64,000 nucleotides of DNA from Jacaranda mimosifolia (Eukaryota > Streptophyta > Magnoliopsida > Lamiales > Bignoniaceae): positions 3,189,501 to 3,253,500 of the forward strand of contig CM032117.1 of assembly GCA_018894105.1 (NCBI GenBank), in the 5' to 3' direction. Made by a program: the position numbers and the translations under genes. Of the stretch, positions 41,621-52,739 are shown one piece after another. How positions within the stretch are numbered: the stretch's first letter is position 1; every line of letters begins with the position of its first letter. Under the pieces are notes generated by a model. That model saw only the letters and a program-made list of their open reading frames with translations. It had not been told where the DNA came from and made no database searches.

Positions 41621-44600
41621 ATTAATGTAAGTACTAACATTATTTATTCTTTAAGTTATATATTATGTATTCACACATATATATAAAGGATTAATGATAT
41701 ATTTCTTACTAGGATGCACGTACACATACAAGGCAATATGGAAGCTAAAATGACAATATCACAAGACTAAAATATCTAAATGTAAGTCAACAAAAAGGTT
41801 TTACACACTTCTATCAATTACTATTAAATTCCTTACATTTTATACTTTAATATTTACACTTAATTCTTACATGTTTGTCATTTCTTCTAATGAATGGTAA
41901 CCGGGACATCAATTTTATTGGCTAATGGTTTTAAACTTTTTGTTAATTGAATTCTTTAGATTTTAATATACTTCCTATATAAATTTTGTTTAGATTTTCA
42001 TTCAAATTGACTACCATGCAACATTATGACCTACAAAGTATAAATTTATATGCTTTTATCGCTTCAATTGTATTTTGCTACAAGAACTTCAAATTTTGAG
42101 ATGCATTGATATGAATTACTTGAGTGATATTTTGTGCTTAGTTTTATATTATTTTTTGGTATTGTTACAATTTTAAATGACAATTTATTTTTTATTTTTT
42201 GTTTTTTGTTTGGTCTCTTTGATAAGCAATGAATCAAATATAAATAAGTACAATTCATAAAATAATTAACAAGCCATGTTTTCAGGTCTTGGCAAAAAAT
42301 GTAATGAAGCATCAAAGTGCTGGAGGTTAGAATGTTGTACATATCTGTAGATACAAATAAAATAGTGTGGAATTTTCTATAGTAGGGTTTTAGAAAGATC
42401 TAGTTTAAAGAATGTTTAGGAGATGTAATCGTGACAATAAAATCAAATAGATCTCCATCATCCATTCAAGAGGTGAATAATATAAATAGGTGGTAGAACT
42501 TCATTTATAATCATCAAAGAAACCAAGAACCAACTTAGAATCCAAGTTAAAGCAATATAAGTTCCTCTAGCTCTTTCTTTCTCTAAACAATTTAGCTAAC
42601 TTCCTTCAAACACATAAACACTTCTAGTGGGGCTAATTTAGCTAGTTTGCAAGAGCGAACAATGGGATAAGTGCCCCATGTGAACTTGTAAGAGACAATA
42701 ACAATATGAAAAATCTAAAAACATAATACTTTTTTCAATATCCTAAAAAAAGTGTACTCCAACAAAAAAATGAATACTGTAAAAGATATCACACTCAATA
42801 TTGAATTAATGTCAAATTCTTTGCGCAATTTTGGAAGAAAAATAAAACGTATCAATTCCTACACTACTACTCAATGGCAATCATTATGGATTGCACATTC
42901 TTTGTTTAATATTGAACAAAAGAAAATTGAAAAAAGATAAATCCTATATAAAAACAAAAGAAAAACACCCTTCACGATCATCAACGGAAGGAACCCCGTA
43001 ATCCTTCAATGGCGCCTCCTGGCACGGTGGCAGATGGCGCCATCATCATTATTTGCGTTACCTTCAGCCCCGACCAGCACCACCACAATTACTAGCATGA
43101 CCATTGCCTCGGCGGCCCAGAAACAAAATAAACTAATTGAGATAAATAAATAAATAAATAAAAAAGAAGGAAAAGAAAAAGACAGAGAAAAATGGAATTG
43201 TAACTTACTGCGTATTCTGGACAATCTGTCTGATAACATATAGGTATTCTAGTCGAGAGTTCTTTGATTCTTGAAATACTAGTAGGTTCTCTTGAGAACT
43301 TATTAGGGGATCTTTGAAAGCTAACTGGTTTTATATAAAAAATAGCTTTCAACGATTGAGTAGCTGTAATACTTCTTGATTATGCCTTATATAAAAAATA
43401 AGATATAAAGTGTATATAAATAGATAGATAGATAGCTAAAGAGGGTATTTTGGTGAATTTATAAACTACTCAAAATATTTTATAAGATGTTTGAGAGTTT
43501 ATAGCGGTAAACAATCGTATTTTCAATCAAATTTTGTATTTTAATATTATACATTTTTCTTTTAATTTACACATATATGCATAGCAAGGGTTTATTGAGA
43601 TTCGAACTCCGAAAATCATACAGACAAATATGAGAAGGATACTATAGGGTCGTTAACTACCTGACAAGATTTATTTTAATTTTACTCTTGAATTACTGTA
43701 TATAAGTGCGGAAATGATGTTACTCGATTAACTGATTGTTTTGACTATTTTGTTAAGATTAAATTGACTAAATTAAGTGATTTTTTATTTTTTGGTGGAT
43801 GAAGAAGTGATGCAATAATTTTACTTCCTTATCTTATTTTGATTCCAAAACTTTGCTAGATTCATTAATGCGTTGAAGACAAAATGTAACAAAAAGATCG
43901 AAAGAACCTTACTTGTGGACCGTTATATATAGTTGTACATACTTTTTTGTTGTCGAGAATTCATATACTCGCTACATCTCTCCTCCTACACAATCTAAGA
44001 TAAGATTATTTGTTCTACCAACTATAGCTTGAGGCCTCTAGTCCTTTTCTTTTACCTACCTGCAATTTATTTGGCATATTTATTTAGTTTGCATGGGCCT
44101 TTTCCTTTAAGGTTTTTATTTATTTATTATATAGTTATAATTTATTAAAATTTAAATCTCAAATTTCACATATATACGAGTAAACACAATTTCAATCAAC
44201 CAATTAATTAGTGAGGCCTCTAGCCTGTGCCTTTAAGAATATGAATGAGATGTTGACCCTAATATTTACGACTCTCACCAGTCTGACTGACCTCAATGCT
44301 ACCTATTACTTGTCCATGGAGTGTGTTGTTTGGTGTTACTGGCCAGTTAGCAAAGTCATTGCACATATTTTTTTCTACTATTTATAATATGCTTGGACAT
44401 CATTGGTTGATCTTCTAGAGAAAAATATATACTATTTATAACATAGATGTGCCATGAAATGCTTTTTTTATTTATTTATTCTACACACGTACAGTGAATG
44501 CTTGTCTTTTCAAAATATCTTAAAGCTGGATAAAATAATTTGTCCCACGCATAAATTCATCCAAACAAACATAATTAATATATATATATATATATTATTA

Positions 44601-45351
44601 TAGTTAGTATATAGAATTGAAATATGTGGATATCATAGTTATAGTGGTCGATTGATCATTCATATTTGGAACAACTTGATAAATAATTCTACCCAACCCA
44701 ACATCTTTATTTTTCTCTCCAAGATCAAACGGAGCCAAATTTGTAGGCCTCGTTTTAAGTGTGCATGCATTTGGAAATGGGGGCCAATGACCCATACAAC
44801 AGGGATTTATGACGTACAAATATTGACACAATAAAATAGACACGATGATATGTTAATTTTAAAAGCTTTAGCATACAATAACAATCATATACTTTTTAGA
44901 ATATGTGAAAAAAAAAAAATTCAATTTGTCCAAAGTATGTCACCCTTCATCATATATTTAACTCGCCATTAAAAGTGTCGGATCTTTTCTGTTTAATTTA
45001 TAAATACAGCAAGTGGTATAACTAACACATATTGTGTTTGAACGAATTTTTTAAAGTAGAAGTAAGTTATAAATTGCAAGTTAGGCGTAAAAAATTTCTA
45101 CTTTAATTTTCTTATATATTCCCTATTTTCTTTAGTAATAATTAAATTTGGCATAAGCTTGAACAAGCAGACTTTTTGTAAACATTAAACAAGTTGTTGA
45201 ATACATTTGTTAACTATTTTTCACATTTAGAATTGAAATGAAAATGAACTTTTATTTAACGAAACAGTAAAAAGCCAAGAGTTGTCATTTCTTTTATTAG
45301 GCCGTCTAATTCCTATTATTACAATATAATAAACAACACATACATACAGTT
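41621..45351. other. Gene-poor AT-rich stretch
   Basis: Nothing firm was found in 3.7 kb. Seen: a TA run at 44578-44596; a TAAA tetranucleotide run at 43145-43160; GATA repeats at 43421-43434; and a short GC-richer island at 42985-43110 with open frames on both strands but no recognisable family. A tRNA-like B-box (GTTCGAATCTC, minus strand, near 43600) has no matching A-box. Confidence 0.5.
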
Positions 45352-45448
45352 CTACTTGTCAGCAGCAGGTGTTTGTGGTCCGAGTTGAGGTGGCATTGGA
45401 GGTCCATAGTACTGAGGAAGTCTGAGATTTTCTTCTCTGCCTCTCGCC
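45352..45448 (-). CDS. Possible terminal exon of an unrecognised gene
   Basis: On the minus strand a good acceptor (CTGCTTTGCAG) precedes a 31-codon frame with Pro-rich wording (LRLPQYYGPPMPPQLGPQTP) ending ADK and a stop. It looks like a real last exon, but no upstream coding exon could be joined. The ATG at about 45651 opens only a short frame (MALGQRQIS). It may be a captured or decayed fragment. No function is assigned. Confidence 0.35.
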
Positions 45449-46825
45449 CTGCAAAGCAGGTAACAAGCAATGGCAGTGATCTGTTGTGGATAATCGTGTG
45501 ATTTGTGTTAAAATATAAAATAAAATAAACTAATTTACATGATGATAATTTTATAAAATAATAATTAAGAAAGTGATAAACCAAACCGTATAAATAATGA
45601 AGAAATTGGAGCTGGATCAATGGAGAGTCACGATATTTGTCGCTGTCCTAAAGCCATGATTGCCTCCCTCCGTGCCGGTACTAGTGGCTGATCATGACTT
45701 TAAAATAAAACCCATTAGCTCACAGCGGTGTCTCATCCCATGTGCACGACCACGAGGAGACTAGGAACCAGTCCATAATCACGTTGCCAAAAACACAAAA
45801 GCTCGTGGGGAGTGTATAAAATAAAACAATCTAAAACTCACGTCAATTCTATGTGCCAAAAAAAGATTATGACCCCTTTATATAATAGTAAAAGTTTGAC
45901 CATTTAAAAAGGATTAATGGGCCACTAAAAGTATCATAAAACTACCATAAATTCAATTATGATTAGGCCCAATAATTATAAAATAAAGTGGTCAAACATA
46001 TTAAATAAAATGATATTGAGGCCATAAATATGAGATGAATAAAACACATAGGCACATTAGTTGTCATGTTAAGACATATGATAAAATTATTTGTTTGAAA
46101 TAAAATAAATTGAAAAAATTTTAAAACTTATTTCCAACATGATCAAGAAGAAGAGGATCGCTGGTAAAGATATCACCACCACATACCCCATTTTCTTCGC
46201 TCTTTTGCAGTAATGACTTGCTTGCCCCTGCAATCTCATTTTACAAATTACTTAAAAGACATTAGTGGACAGGAGTGCTAAAGAAAATGTTCAAGATAAA
46301 TACAAGTTCAAATTTCCTTTTTTCTTTTCTTTTTTTTTTTTTTTCAGTGGGGGTGGGGGTTTAATCCTAACTGCTGAGCAGATAAGCTATTTGTCATGTA
46401 TTTGTATTGCAAAAGATACCCTTACAAAATAATATATATTTTTAAAATCTATTATATATATATATATTTATGCTCACGTAATGACAGTTTTCATGTCAAT
46501 ATACTAAAATTTTATTTTTAATAAAATAAACCCAAAAATAGTCAATAACTTTCTGTTACCACAAGAAAATTGAAAATTCACTACTCATAATTCCTGTCTC
46601 ACACTAATTACACTTGAAGTCCACCATCTATAACTCTATTATTTATACTCATACTTTCAGAATAATCGATGATTACCTGATGCATGCTAGGAAAACATGC
46701 CATGACGATAAATATATAAATTAAACAAGAATTTTACAATGATAATAATGATTTTCATAACAAAATTTAATTTACTAAAATTTATTATCTATAACTCCAT
46801 TTTTCTCGCCATCGCTCCCGATGAT
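45449..46825. other. AT-rich spacer between the orphan exons and UPL4 relic
   Basis: Apart from the possible exon at 46121-46227 this holds A/T-rich DNA with a T-run at about 46319-46344 and a G-run (GTGGGGGTGGGGG) at 46347-46359. No other feature was seen. Confidence 0.5.
46121..46227 (-). CDS. Possible exon fragment, unrecognised
   Basis: On the minus strand an acceptor GATTGCAG is followed by a frame of about 35 codons containing SLLQKSEENG, GGDIFTSDPLLLDHVGNKF and a stop. Composition is protein-like, but the family is unknown to me and no partner exon was found. Confidence 0.3.
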
Positions 46826-47020
46826 TTTGATGTTTCTGTGTGTTTGTCCAGCAAATGTTATAGGCTTGTTTTGTTGAAGTTGGTTTTATTTTTCAAGACA
46901 ATAGCATTTGGAAATGGCAAATCGAGGTCAAAAATGAAATGTGAATTGTTATCCTTTTATAGTGATGGTTCTTTATCGAGCCTAATGGTGGACTCATTTT
47001 CCTCAATGCTTGTTAGATTG
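46826..47020 (+). pseudogene. UPL4 fragment A (leader intron end plus exon 1 pieces)
   Basis: Matches UPL4 10341-10438 and then 10782-10860. It contains the end of the 5'-UTR intron, the start-codon context ATGGCAAATCGAGGTC, then jumps over about 340 bp to GTGAATTGTTATCCTTTTA and TTATCGAGCCTAATGGTGG. The frame stops soon after the jump (ATGA). Because intron sequence is included, the copy was made from DNA, not from spliced mRNA. Confidence 0.9.
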
Positions 47021-48476
47021 TCTCTCATAGAACGTACGTGAAACATAATCTTTATATTCGCTTTTTTTTTTTTAAATTGATAATTTTGGTACATTGAATA
47101 CATGTACTAAAATTTTTATAATATTAGCAATCGTTACACGTCATCCCACGTGCTTAAATGCTTTTAAATAATTAAATATTATATATTTTTTTGTACATAT
47201 TTTTCATTCAGTATAATAGAAGTAAGATATTTAAAATACCTAGTTAATTAAATTCACCAATCAAATTTGAATAAAATTTATATTAAATAAATTTATAAAT
47301 TCATATATTCTCAAAACTCCAATAACAAAATTATCAAAACTGCACTAATTTAGTAAAGGAAATAGAAGATGTGGGTGGTTAGTTTAAGTGACAAATTATT
47401 ATTCTAACGTAAACTCATTCTATTGTTTATGATAAATGGAAGGGTAAATTTGGAATACTAAAAAATAGTATAAGGACTATCATAAATGTGTATCAATTTA
47501 CAATTTATCCCCTTTAATTACATTAATGATTCTAATTAAGTTTCAATGATAATCTTGTAAAAGTAATATACATAACTTCCCTTCTAGAGACAAAATACCT
47601 TTTTTTTTTTAATTTTATAATAGCACAGATAAAATAAATAAAACAAATATTTATTTTTTAATATCATATTTAATATTTATTTAAATTTTTACATAAATAA
47701 TAATAAAACATTATAATAAATTGTAATTATGGGGATTGAGAGTATTTTAGGTCACTTTAGATCATCTATTACATTTCTTGTTTCATCTCCTATTCCAATG
47801 TAATGTATATATACCAAGTATATTTGATTCTCAATCAATTATTTTATAAGAAAATATTTAATACACGTGTCATATATCAATACAGTGGAATAGATGATGA
47901 AACATAATTTGAAATAGAGAATATAAATCGATTTTAAATACATTACATGAAAACATATTAAAAAAAAATTATGTGCTTTATTAATAGTAAAAATAATGTG
48001 TGGTGTCTTGGTGGAGGGATTTTGTCAAATAAATCTATGTCTACAAGACACGTGCAACATGCAGACAAATTAGTCGGTCGAAATGCGTCCAATAGACCTG
48101 TCAATAGATTGGATATCCAAACATAGATTAGGTAGATAATGGGGCAGATATGCCCCATTTTGTGAATCAAACTCCAACAACAAGATTGTGATTCGGATTT
48201 CTCTACAGATTATCACAAGGCAAAAATACAGAAACGGTAATGTGTTATGTCACTATTGGTCTTCCACATGGAGAATATAAATGCGGCGAACACAAACCAA
48301 ACTCTAAATTTTAAATAAAGATTGAAAGTGATACCTTTTCTTTTCCTATTATTATTATTATTTTATTTTAATCAAATTTGAGCGCCAAACAAGACATTCT
48401 TGAAGTTCATGATTTTAACATAAGGCAACCATACATACATTTATTTATATTGTTGGGAGTCCCGACCAACAACAAA
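47021..48476. other. Spacer between UPL4 fragments
   Basis: Very AT-rich. I found no similarity to UPL4 exons 2-9, so the middle of the copied gene appears to be lost or replaced. No gene was recognised. Confidence 0.5.
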
Positions 48477-49308
48477 ATCCTCAGGAGCAAGAGGAGCATA
48501 ATCATATAAGCGGATGGATTCAGTTATAGGTGTTAATTTAGGTTATAATCCATGGGTTCAATTCAACCCATATGATTTTGAGTTGGTTGGACTCAATATT
48601 TCAAAAATGAGTTTGAGCGGGTTGAGTTTTAAATGAGTTGTATCAAATTTGGAATCAAAATGGGTTTTGAGTCGTTTCAAAACAGGTCCACCCAAAAAAT
48701 TTAATTAATTTAATAGATCATCTCATTATGTTGTAAAATTGTATATTAATAGAGTGTAGAAGGCATAATAATATTATTATGGTCTTTTGAATTATTTTTT
48801 TGAAATAGGTAAATTAAATTAATATTTTTTGTTTTCTATTGGAACCATTTCAAACCCAACTCAACCCACAATTCAACTCATTTTGAACCCAACTTACTTT
48901 CAATTCATCTATATTAACCCGTATAAAACCCAACTCACATAATCCTAAACCAAACCCAACCCAACCCACCCATTTGCCACGGCTAAATTCAATAATAGTG
49001 AAGATATGTACTTCAGCAAAGTTGCTGTTTTATTTGGAAGGGCAGCAATTGAGCTCCGAATTGACACTGGCTACTATATCAGTCTATTCTCAAACCAGCA
49101 AACTGAAGCAGAGCATGGTAACATCCCAAGTGCGCCGCTTAGCTTAGCTTGCGGACTCTTTCATAACAAAGTAACTTCCGGAAGAAGACGTGTGCGTGGC
49201 AAGCAAACCACTGTCATGATGCCAATCCTAGTAGTGATGATGCACTATGTTCTCTTTTATCTAGCAAAGCCTCGTTTTTTTCAGTATATATATGTACTCC
49301 ATTTTTCT
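48477..49308 (+). pseudogene. UPL4 fragment B (exon 10) split by a hAT-like MITE
   Basis: 48477-48530 matches UPL4 from 15577 (GAGCAAG-GGAGCATAATC, GGATGG). 48986-49308 continues with UPL4 15651-15922 (AATAGTGAAGAT, CTTCAGCAAAGTTG, AACTGAAGCAGAGCATG, CCAATCCTAGTAGTGATGA). Small indels break the HECT-protein frame. The two parts are separated by a 455-bp inverted-repeat element, which must have inserted after the copy was made. Confidence 0.88.
48531..48985. mobile_element. hAT-like MITE nested in the UPL4 pseudogene
   Basis: The left end CAGTTATAGGTGTTAATTTA is loosely mirrored by CCCATTTGCCACGGCTA at the right end. The arms carry GGGTTGAG/GAGTTGGG words on the left and CCCAACTCAACCCA words on the right, forming a long imperfect fold-back. 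No coding potential and no clean target duplication were seen (ATTCA occurs on both sides). Confidence 0.6.
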
Positions 49309-49596
49309 AGCAAGAAAGGTCAATCAAGTCGCATGAAAAGTCGATCAACTTGACTTCTCAATATAATTTTTTTTATAAATTTATATGTTATTATTATTCA
49401 TGTATAGCACAAGACAATTATGCTAATTATATAATATATATGGCAAGAGCTGATCACATCAATTCCTTCAACAATTAAAATCAAAGAATAAAATATTAAC
49501 CATATTCAACACATTCTATCACAATGTCTTTTCCTATTTCGAATCAAAGCTCTATGATAAAACAAAATAATGTCAAAAATTCTACATTGAATGTAT

Positions 49597-50538
49597 TTAA
49601 ATCCAACGAAATACATGGTTGCTAAAGTTTGCATCAACAATATATGGTAACAAAGAAAATTGTGAACTGCTTCCATCTTGCAAATCAAACACATGTATGT
49701 GACGGCTGTCAGAGTTCACATAGTATATGCTATTTCTTTTAATTCCCCTTTCTTCATCAGCATGACAAGCCATTCTGCGATTTCCATCCAAAAATATAGC
49801 TTGCTCACCTATTGTGTTCACTTTCTCCCATTTTGAACTAGAAAAATCCATTTTGTAAATTTTAAAATCCACAACCACCCAGTCGAATGACTTGGAAAAA
49901 ATCTTGTGAATATGCAAAACCTCATTATTGGATTCAATTAAATAATCATATGATCGAAAAGTTCCAGGAGTAGACAACATAGTCCAATGTTGTCCGCCCT
50001 CTATCACTTGCATAGTCCGAATATTTTTTCCTTCAAAACTCATGCTCACCAATGAATTATCAGGAAACAACAAACCGTAGATTCTTCCATGAACCATCAC
50101 TACTGAATAGATGTTACCATATTGCAAGACTAACTTAGTGAACCGAGCATCCCCAATTTGGCAGATGTAGATGCATTTAATATAGATAGATTTTTTGAAT
50201 AATAGAACATGACAATTTGAATTCTCTGGTGAACTTGATAACATACATTCAACAAAAGATGTGGATTCCACTTTTGGCAGTTCGATTCTCTCCGTTGAAA
50301 GATGATTTAGTATAAAATATTGTCCATTAGTGAGATCTTCTACTATCCACCATTCGTAGCATGACAACCGCACATACTTGTTGTGTAAACAGGGGATTTT
50401 GGCAATAAAAGAATGATCTTCAAATATGTTGTGAAAAAGTTGTTCTTTTTCTTCCTGTATTTCATGAACAAGCCAAGGGTAAGAAGATCGAATAAATTGG
50501 CAAAGATCAAGTGCATTATTCTCATATTCTATTTCCAT
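49597..50538 (-). CDS. DUF295 (KIB1-4 beta-propeller) protein without an F-box
   Basis: A single coding exon of 313 residues on the minus strand with a likely leader intron at 50583-50812. The sequence has the DUF295 pattern: SYPWLVHEIQEE, YEWWIVEDLTNGQYFILN, a run of beta-strands, FKIYKMDFSSSKWEKVNTIG, AIFLDGNRRMACHADE, GIKRNSIYYVNSDSRHIHVFD, and a final FRWI. Relatives use an N-terminal F-box to join SCF ubiquitin ligases; none is present here. An upstream ATG would add only eight residues. The leader and promoter resemble those of the F-box DUF295 gene at 58.7-59.8 kb, so the two are probably duplicates. Function is unknown. Confidence 0.8.
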   Translation of the reverse strand: MEIEYENNALDLCQFIRSSYPWLVHEIQEEKEQLFHNIFEDHSFIAKIPCLHNKYVRLSCYEWWIVEDLTNGQYFILNHLSTERIELPKVESTSFVECMLSSSPENSNCHVLLFKKSIYIKCIYICQIGDARFTKLVLQYGNIYSVVMVHGRIYGLLFPDNSLVSMSFEGKNIRTMQVIEGGQHWTMLSTPGTFRSYDYLIESNNEVLHIHKIFSKSFDWVVVDFKIYKMDFSSSKWEKVNTIGEQAIFLDGNRRMACHADEERGIKRNSIYYVNSDSRHIHVFDLQDGSSSQFSLLPYIVDANFSNHVFRWI

Positions 50539-50812
50539 GATAGTTTCCTCTATCAATAGCAAAATATGAGTTTTAATTCACCCTGCACATATATCAAACG
50601 CCACAATTTTATCAAAAGAAAAACAATTGATGATTGATATATAGCATTAAAAGGAATGAAAACAAGAGTGAATAAAGCCAAATATTCACATATAAAGCCA
50701 TAGAAAATTTACTGGATCCGGAAAAGGTATTGATATCAAAAGGAAATTCTTTTTACATCATCTTCAAAAAAATATACAATCGTATGACAATTACAAATTA
50801 ACACAATCTTAC

Positions 50813-51040
50813 CTTGGTTATTAAAGACTTTCTGTGCAAACAAAATCTTCCTTTGACTCTGCAATTTGTGGAATTGAAGGGAGTTTTTGTGTTATAAAAA
50901 AAGCAGAGCAGATTAAATGAGAATGATAATACTCATTGTCCCTCTCTATATATATATATATATATATATGCTAGCTTAAGCATAAACTTCTAAACCTAAT
51001 ATAACCTGACAAGTTAAGATATTGAGTTTGAGTGGAACTG
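50813..51040 (-). promoter_or_regulatory. Leader and promoter of the DUF295 gene, shared with its paralogue
   Basis: Words such as AATCTTCCTTTG-CTCT, AATTTG-AAGGG and AACTTCTAAACCTAAT follow the same order as at 59931-60115. A TA run at 50946-50970 sits at the place of the TATATATA in the paralogue. Confidence 0.6.
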
Positions 51041-51446
51041 TATGTCCTTTTGGATTTTTTTGTTGTTGTTTATTCCTACAGCCTATATGCACACGCTTTT
51101 ATTTTTATTTTTTTGAAATTTAGTGAATAGAATTTAGCGAGACTTTAGTTTTATATATTTTCTTTTTAATTATTTAAAGCAGCATTATCCCGTCCAAGAA
51201 ATTTTTAAGTTTTCGTAACTTAATTTTAACCTGTACATAAATGTCAATTTACGCCAAAACAAAAGGTTAAAACTAATACGTAAGGAAATTCTAACAAAGA
51301 AACAAATTACATACATAACGGTGGAGTCGGCGATATTTATTTTAGGCTTAGCAAATCCTACGGGAACTAAACTGCAATCAACTCCAATGCCATAATCCTT
51401 TATCGGCCCAGCCTTTTCTTCCCCCAAAATCAATATCCCATAGAAC
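51041..51446. other. Spacer with a site II motif before the ubiquitin-S19 relic
   Basis: AT-rich, ending in a less AT-rich segment that contains TCGGCCCAG at about 51404-51412. This is a site II-like motif common in ribosomal-protein promoters. It may be the old promoter of the pseudogene that follows. Confidence 0.4.
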
Positions 51447-51921
51447 ACGCAAATCTTTGTCAAAACCCTAACCGGCAAAACTATCGACAGTGTTAAGGCC
51501 AAAATCCAGGAGAAGGAAGGAATGCCTCCCCATCAGCAGCGGCTGATTCTCGCCGGGAAACGGCTGGAGGATGGGGAACCCTGGCCGATTACAGCATTCA
51601 GAAGGAATCGACTCTCCAACCCGTCCTCGGTCTACACGGCGGCGGCACCAGCTGGTGAATTCCTTTCGTCGCCAACCGCTTGGCGTAGGAAATTCAGCAG
51701 CTGAATCAGAAAGGCCGGAAGGAACTGATTAAGACATGGTCCAATTGTGACGGAATTGGTGGGACATAAGATTGCTGTTTACGACGGGAGGAAGAACGTG
51801 TCTCTTTGTATTTGTGGAGAATATGGCGAGGCATAAATTGGGAGAGCTATGACCGCGGCGTGTGAATAAGAAGGAGGTTCATGCTCGTAGTAAGGCCGCC
51901 AAGAGTCCGAAGAAGAAGTAA
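51447..51921 (+). pseudogene. Decayed ubiquitin monomer joined to an organellar-type ribosomal S19 frame
   Basis: From 51447 the frame reads [12 protein letters not shown]: the ubiquitin start with ATG changed to ACG. It then skips ubiquitin residues 13-22 in frame and continues [28 protein letters not shown] 1-base loss near 51576 shifts to [20 protein letters not shown], the end of ubiquitin. Within 15 bases an S19-like sequence follows across further shifts and stops: [52 protein letters not shown], and a basic tail KAAKSPKKK ending at TAA 51919-51921. PFV-N, TWS, VGH-IAVYDG and HKLGE are hallmarks of bacterial/organellar uS19. At least three disruptions make it non-functional. Confidence 0.82.
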
Positions 51922-52739
51922 GCAAGTAGTAGAAGCGAAGCTTTGCTGATTGGATTTAATGGCGTTAGGAAAAGATTTTGTTTTGGTGATAATTTGATAC
52001 ATTTGCTTTCTGAGCAGTTCAGGCTTTTGTTTGTTTATTTTGGACTAGATAATATAGCTGGAGGACCTTTGATGAAAAGACCGCTTCAATTAGAATATCA
52101 GTGCCGTTTTTTGTGTTCAATCGTCGAATCTCTTTCCAAGTTTTAATCTTTGAATGCTTTAAAATGTTTTCCGTCACATGGTATTATTACAATATTGGAT
52201 CAATCTGGATTTTGATATGTTCACTTCGTGTATACTGGATTGACTTTGATTTTGGTACGTTTGCTAGGTGTGTTTTCTTGATAGTTTAGCATGTTTGTGC
52301 TCTGCAATTTCTGGTTGGTTTGGACATATTACGTTAATATGGCCATGCCCAATATTTTGTTGAATTGTCCAGAAGAAATTGCAAACAATCCTACAAAATT
52401 GATGACTGCCTAGAACTGTATTTCTTCAGTTCACCTATGGACTGGTTTTAAATTTTCTGGACATCAAGTATTCCAACTTGTTTTTTTAATGGGATGGTAT
52501 ATATTCTTAAGCAGGCATGCATTAGTTCCCATTGGTGAAGTGATGGCATTTTGCTTGTGAACTTCCTGGATCACAGGCAATGCAGAGTCTGTAGTGAGCA
52601 CAAGATTTGATTTATTTCAATTGTGAGCCAGTGCTAAGATTGATTTATGGTTCACCACTCATTGAAATTTTTCTCTATTGTAATCTGTTATACACCAAAG
52701 CTGTTAACTGGAAACAAGAACTTGCTGCTTTCATTTTCA
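51922..52739. other. Spacer between the S19 relic and the MLO relic
   Basis: Contains short T-rich segments and a small repeat GGATTTTGAT/TGATTTTGGT near 52206-52255. No gene was recognised. Confidence 0.5.

Noticed and set aside
43560..43620. Possible tRNA gene (B-box-like GTTCGAATCTC on the minus strand)
   Set aside because: No A-box or cloverleaf arms could be found at the right distance.
49006..49353. 115-residue open frame on the plus strand
   Set aside because: It is out of frame with the UPL4 fragment on which it lies and shows no similarity of its own.
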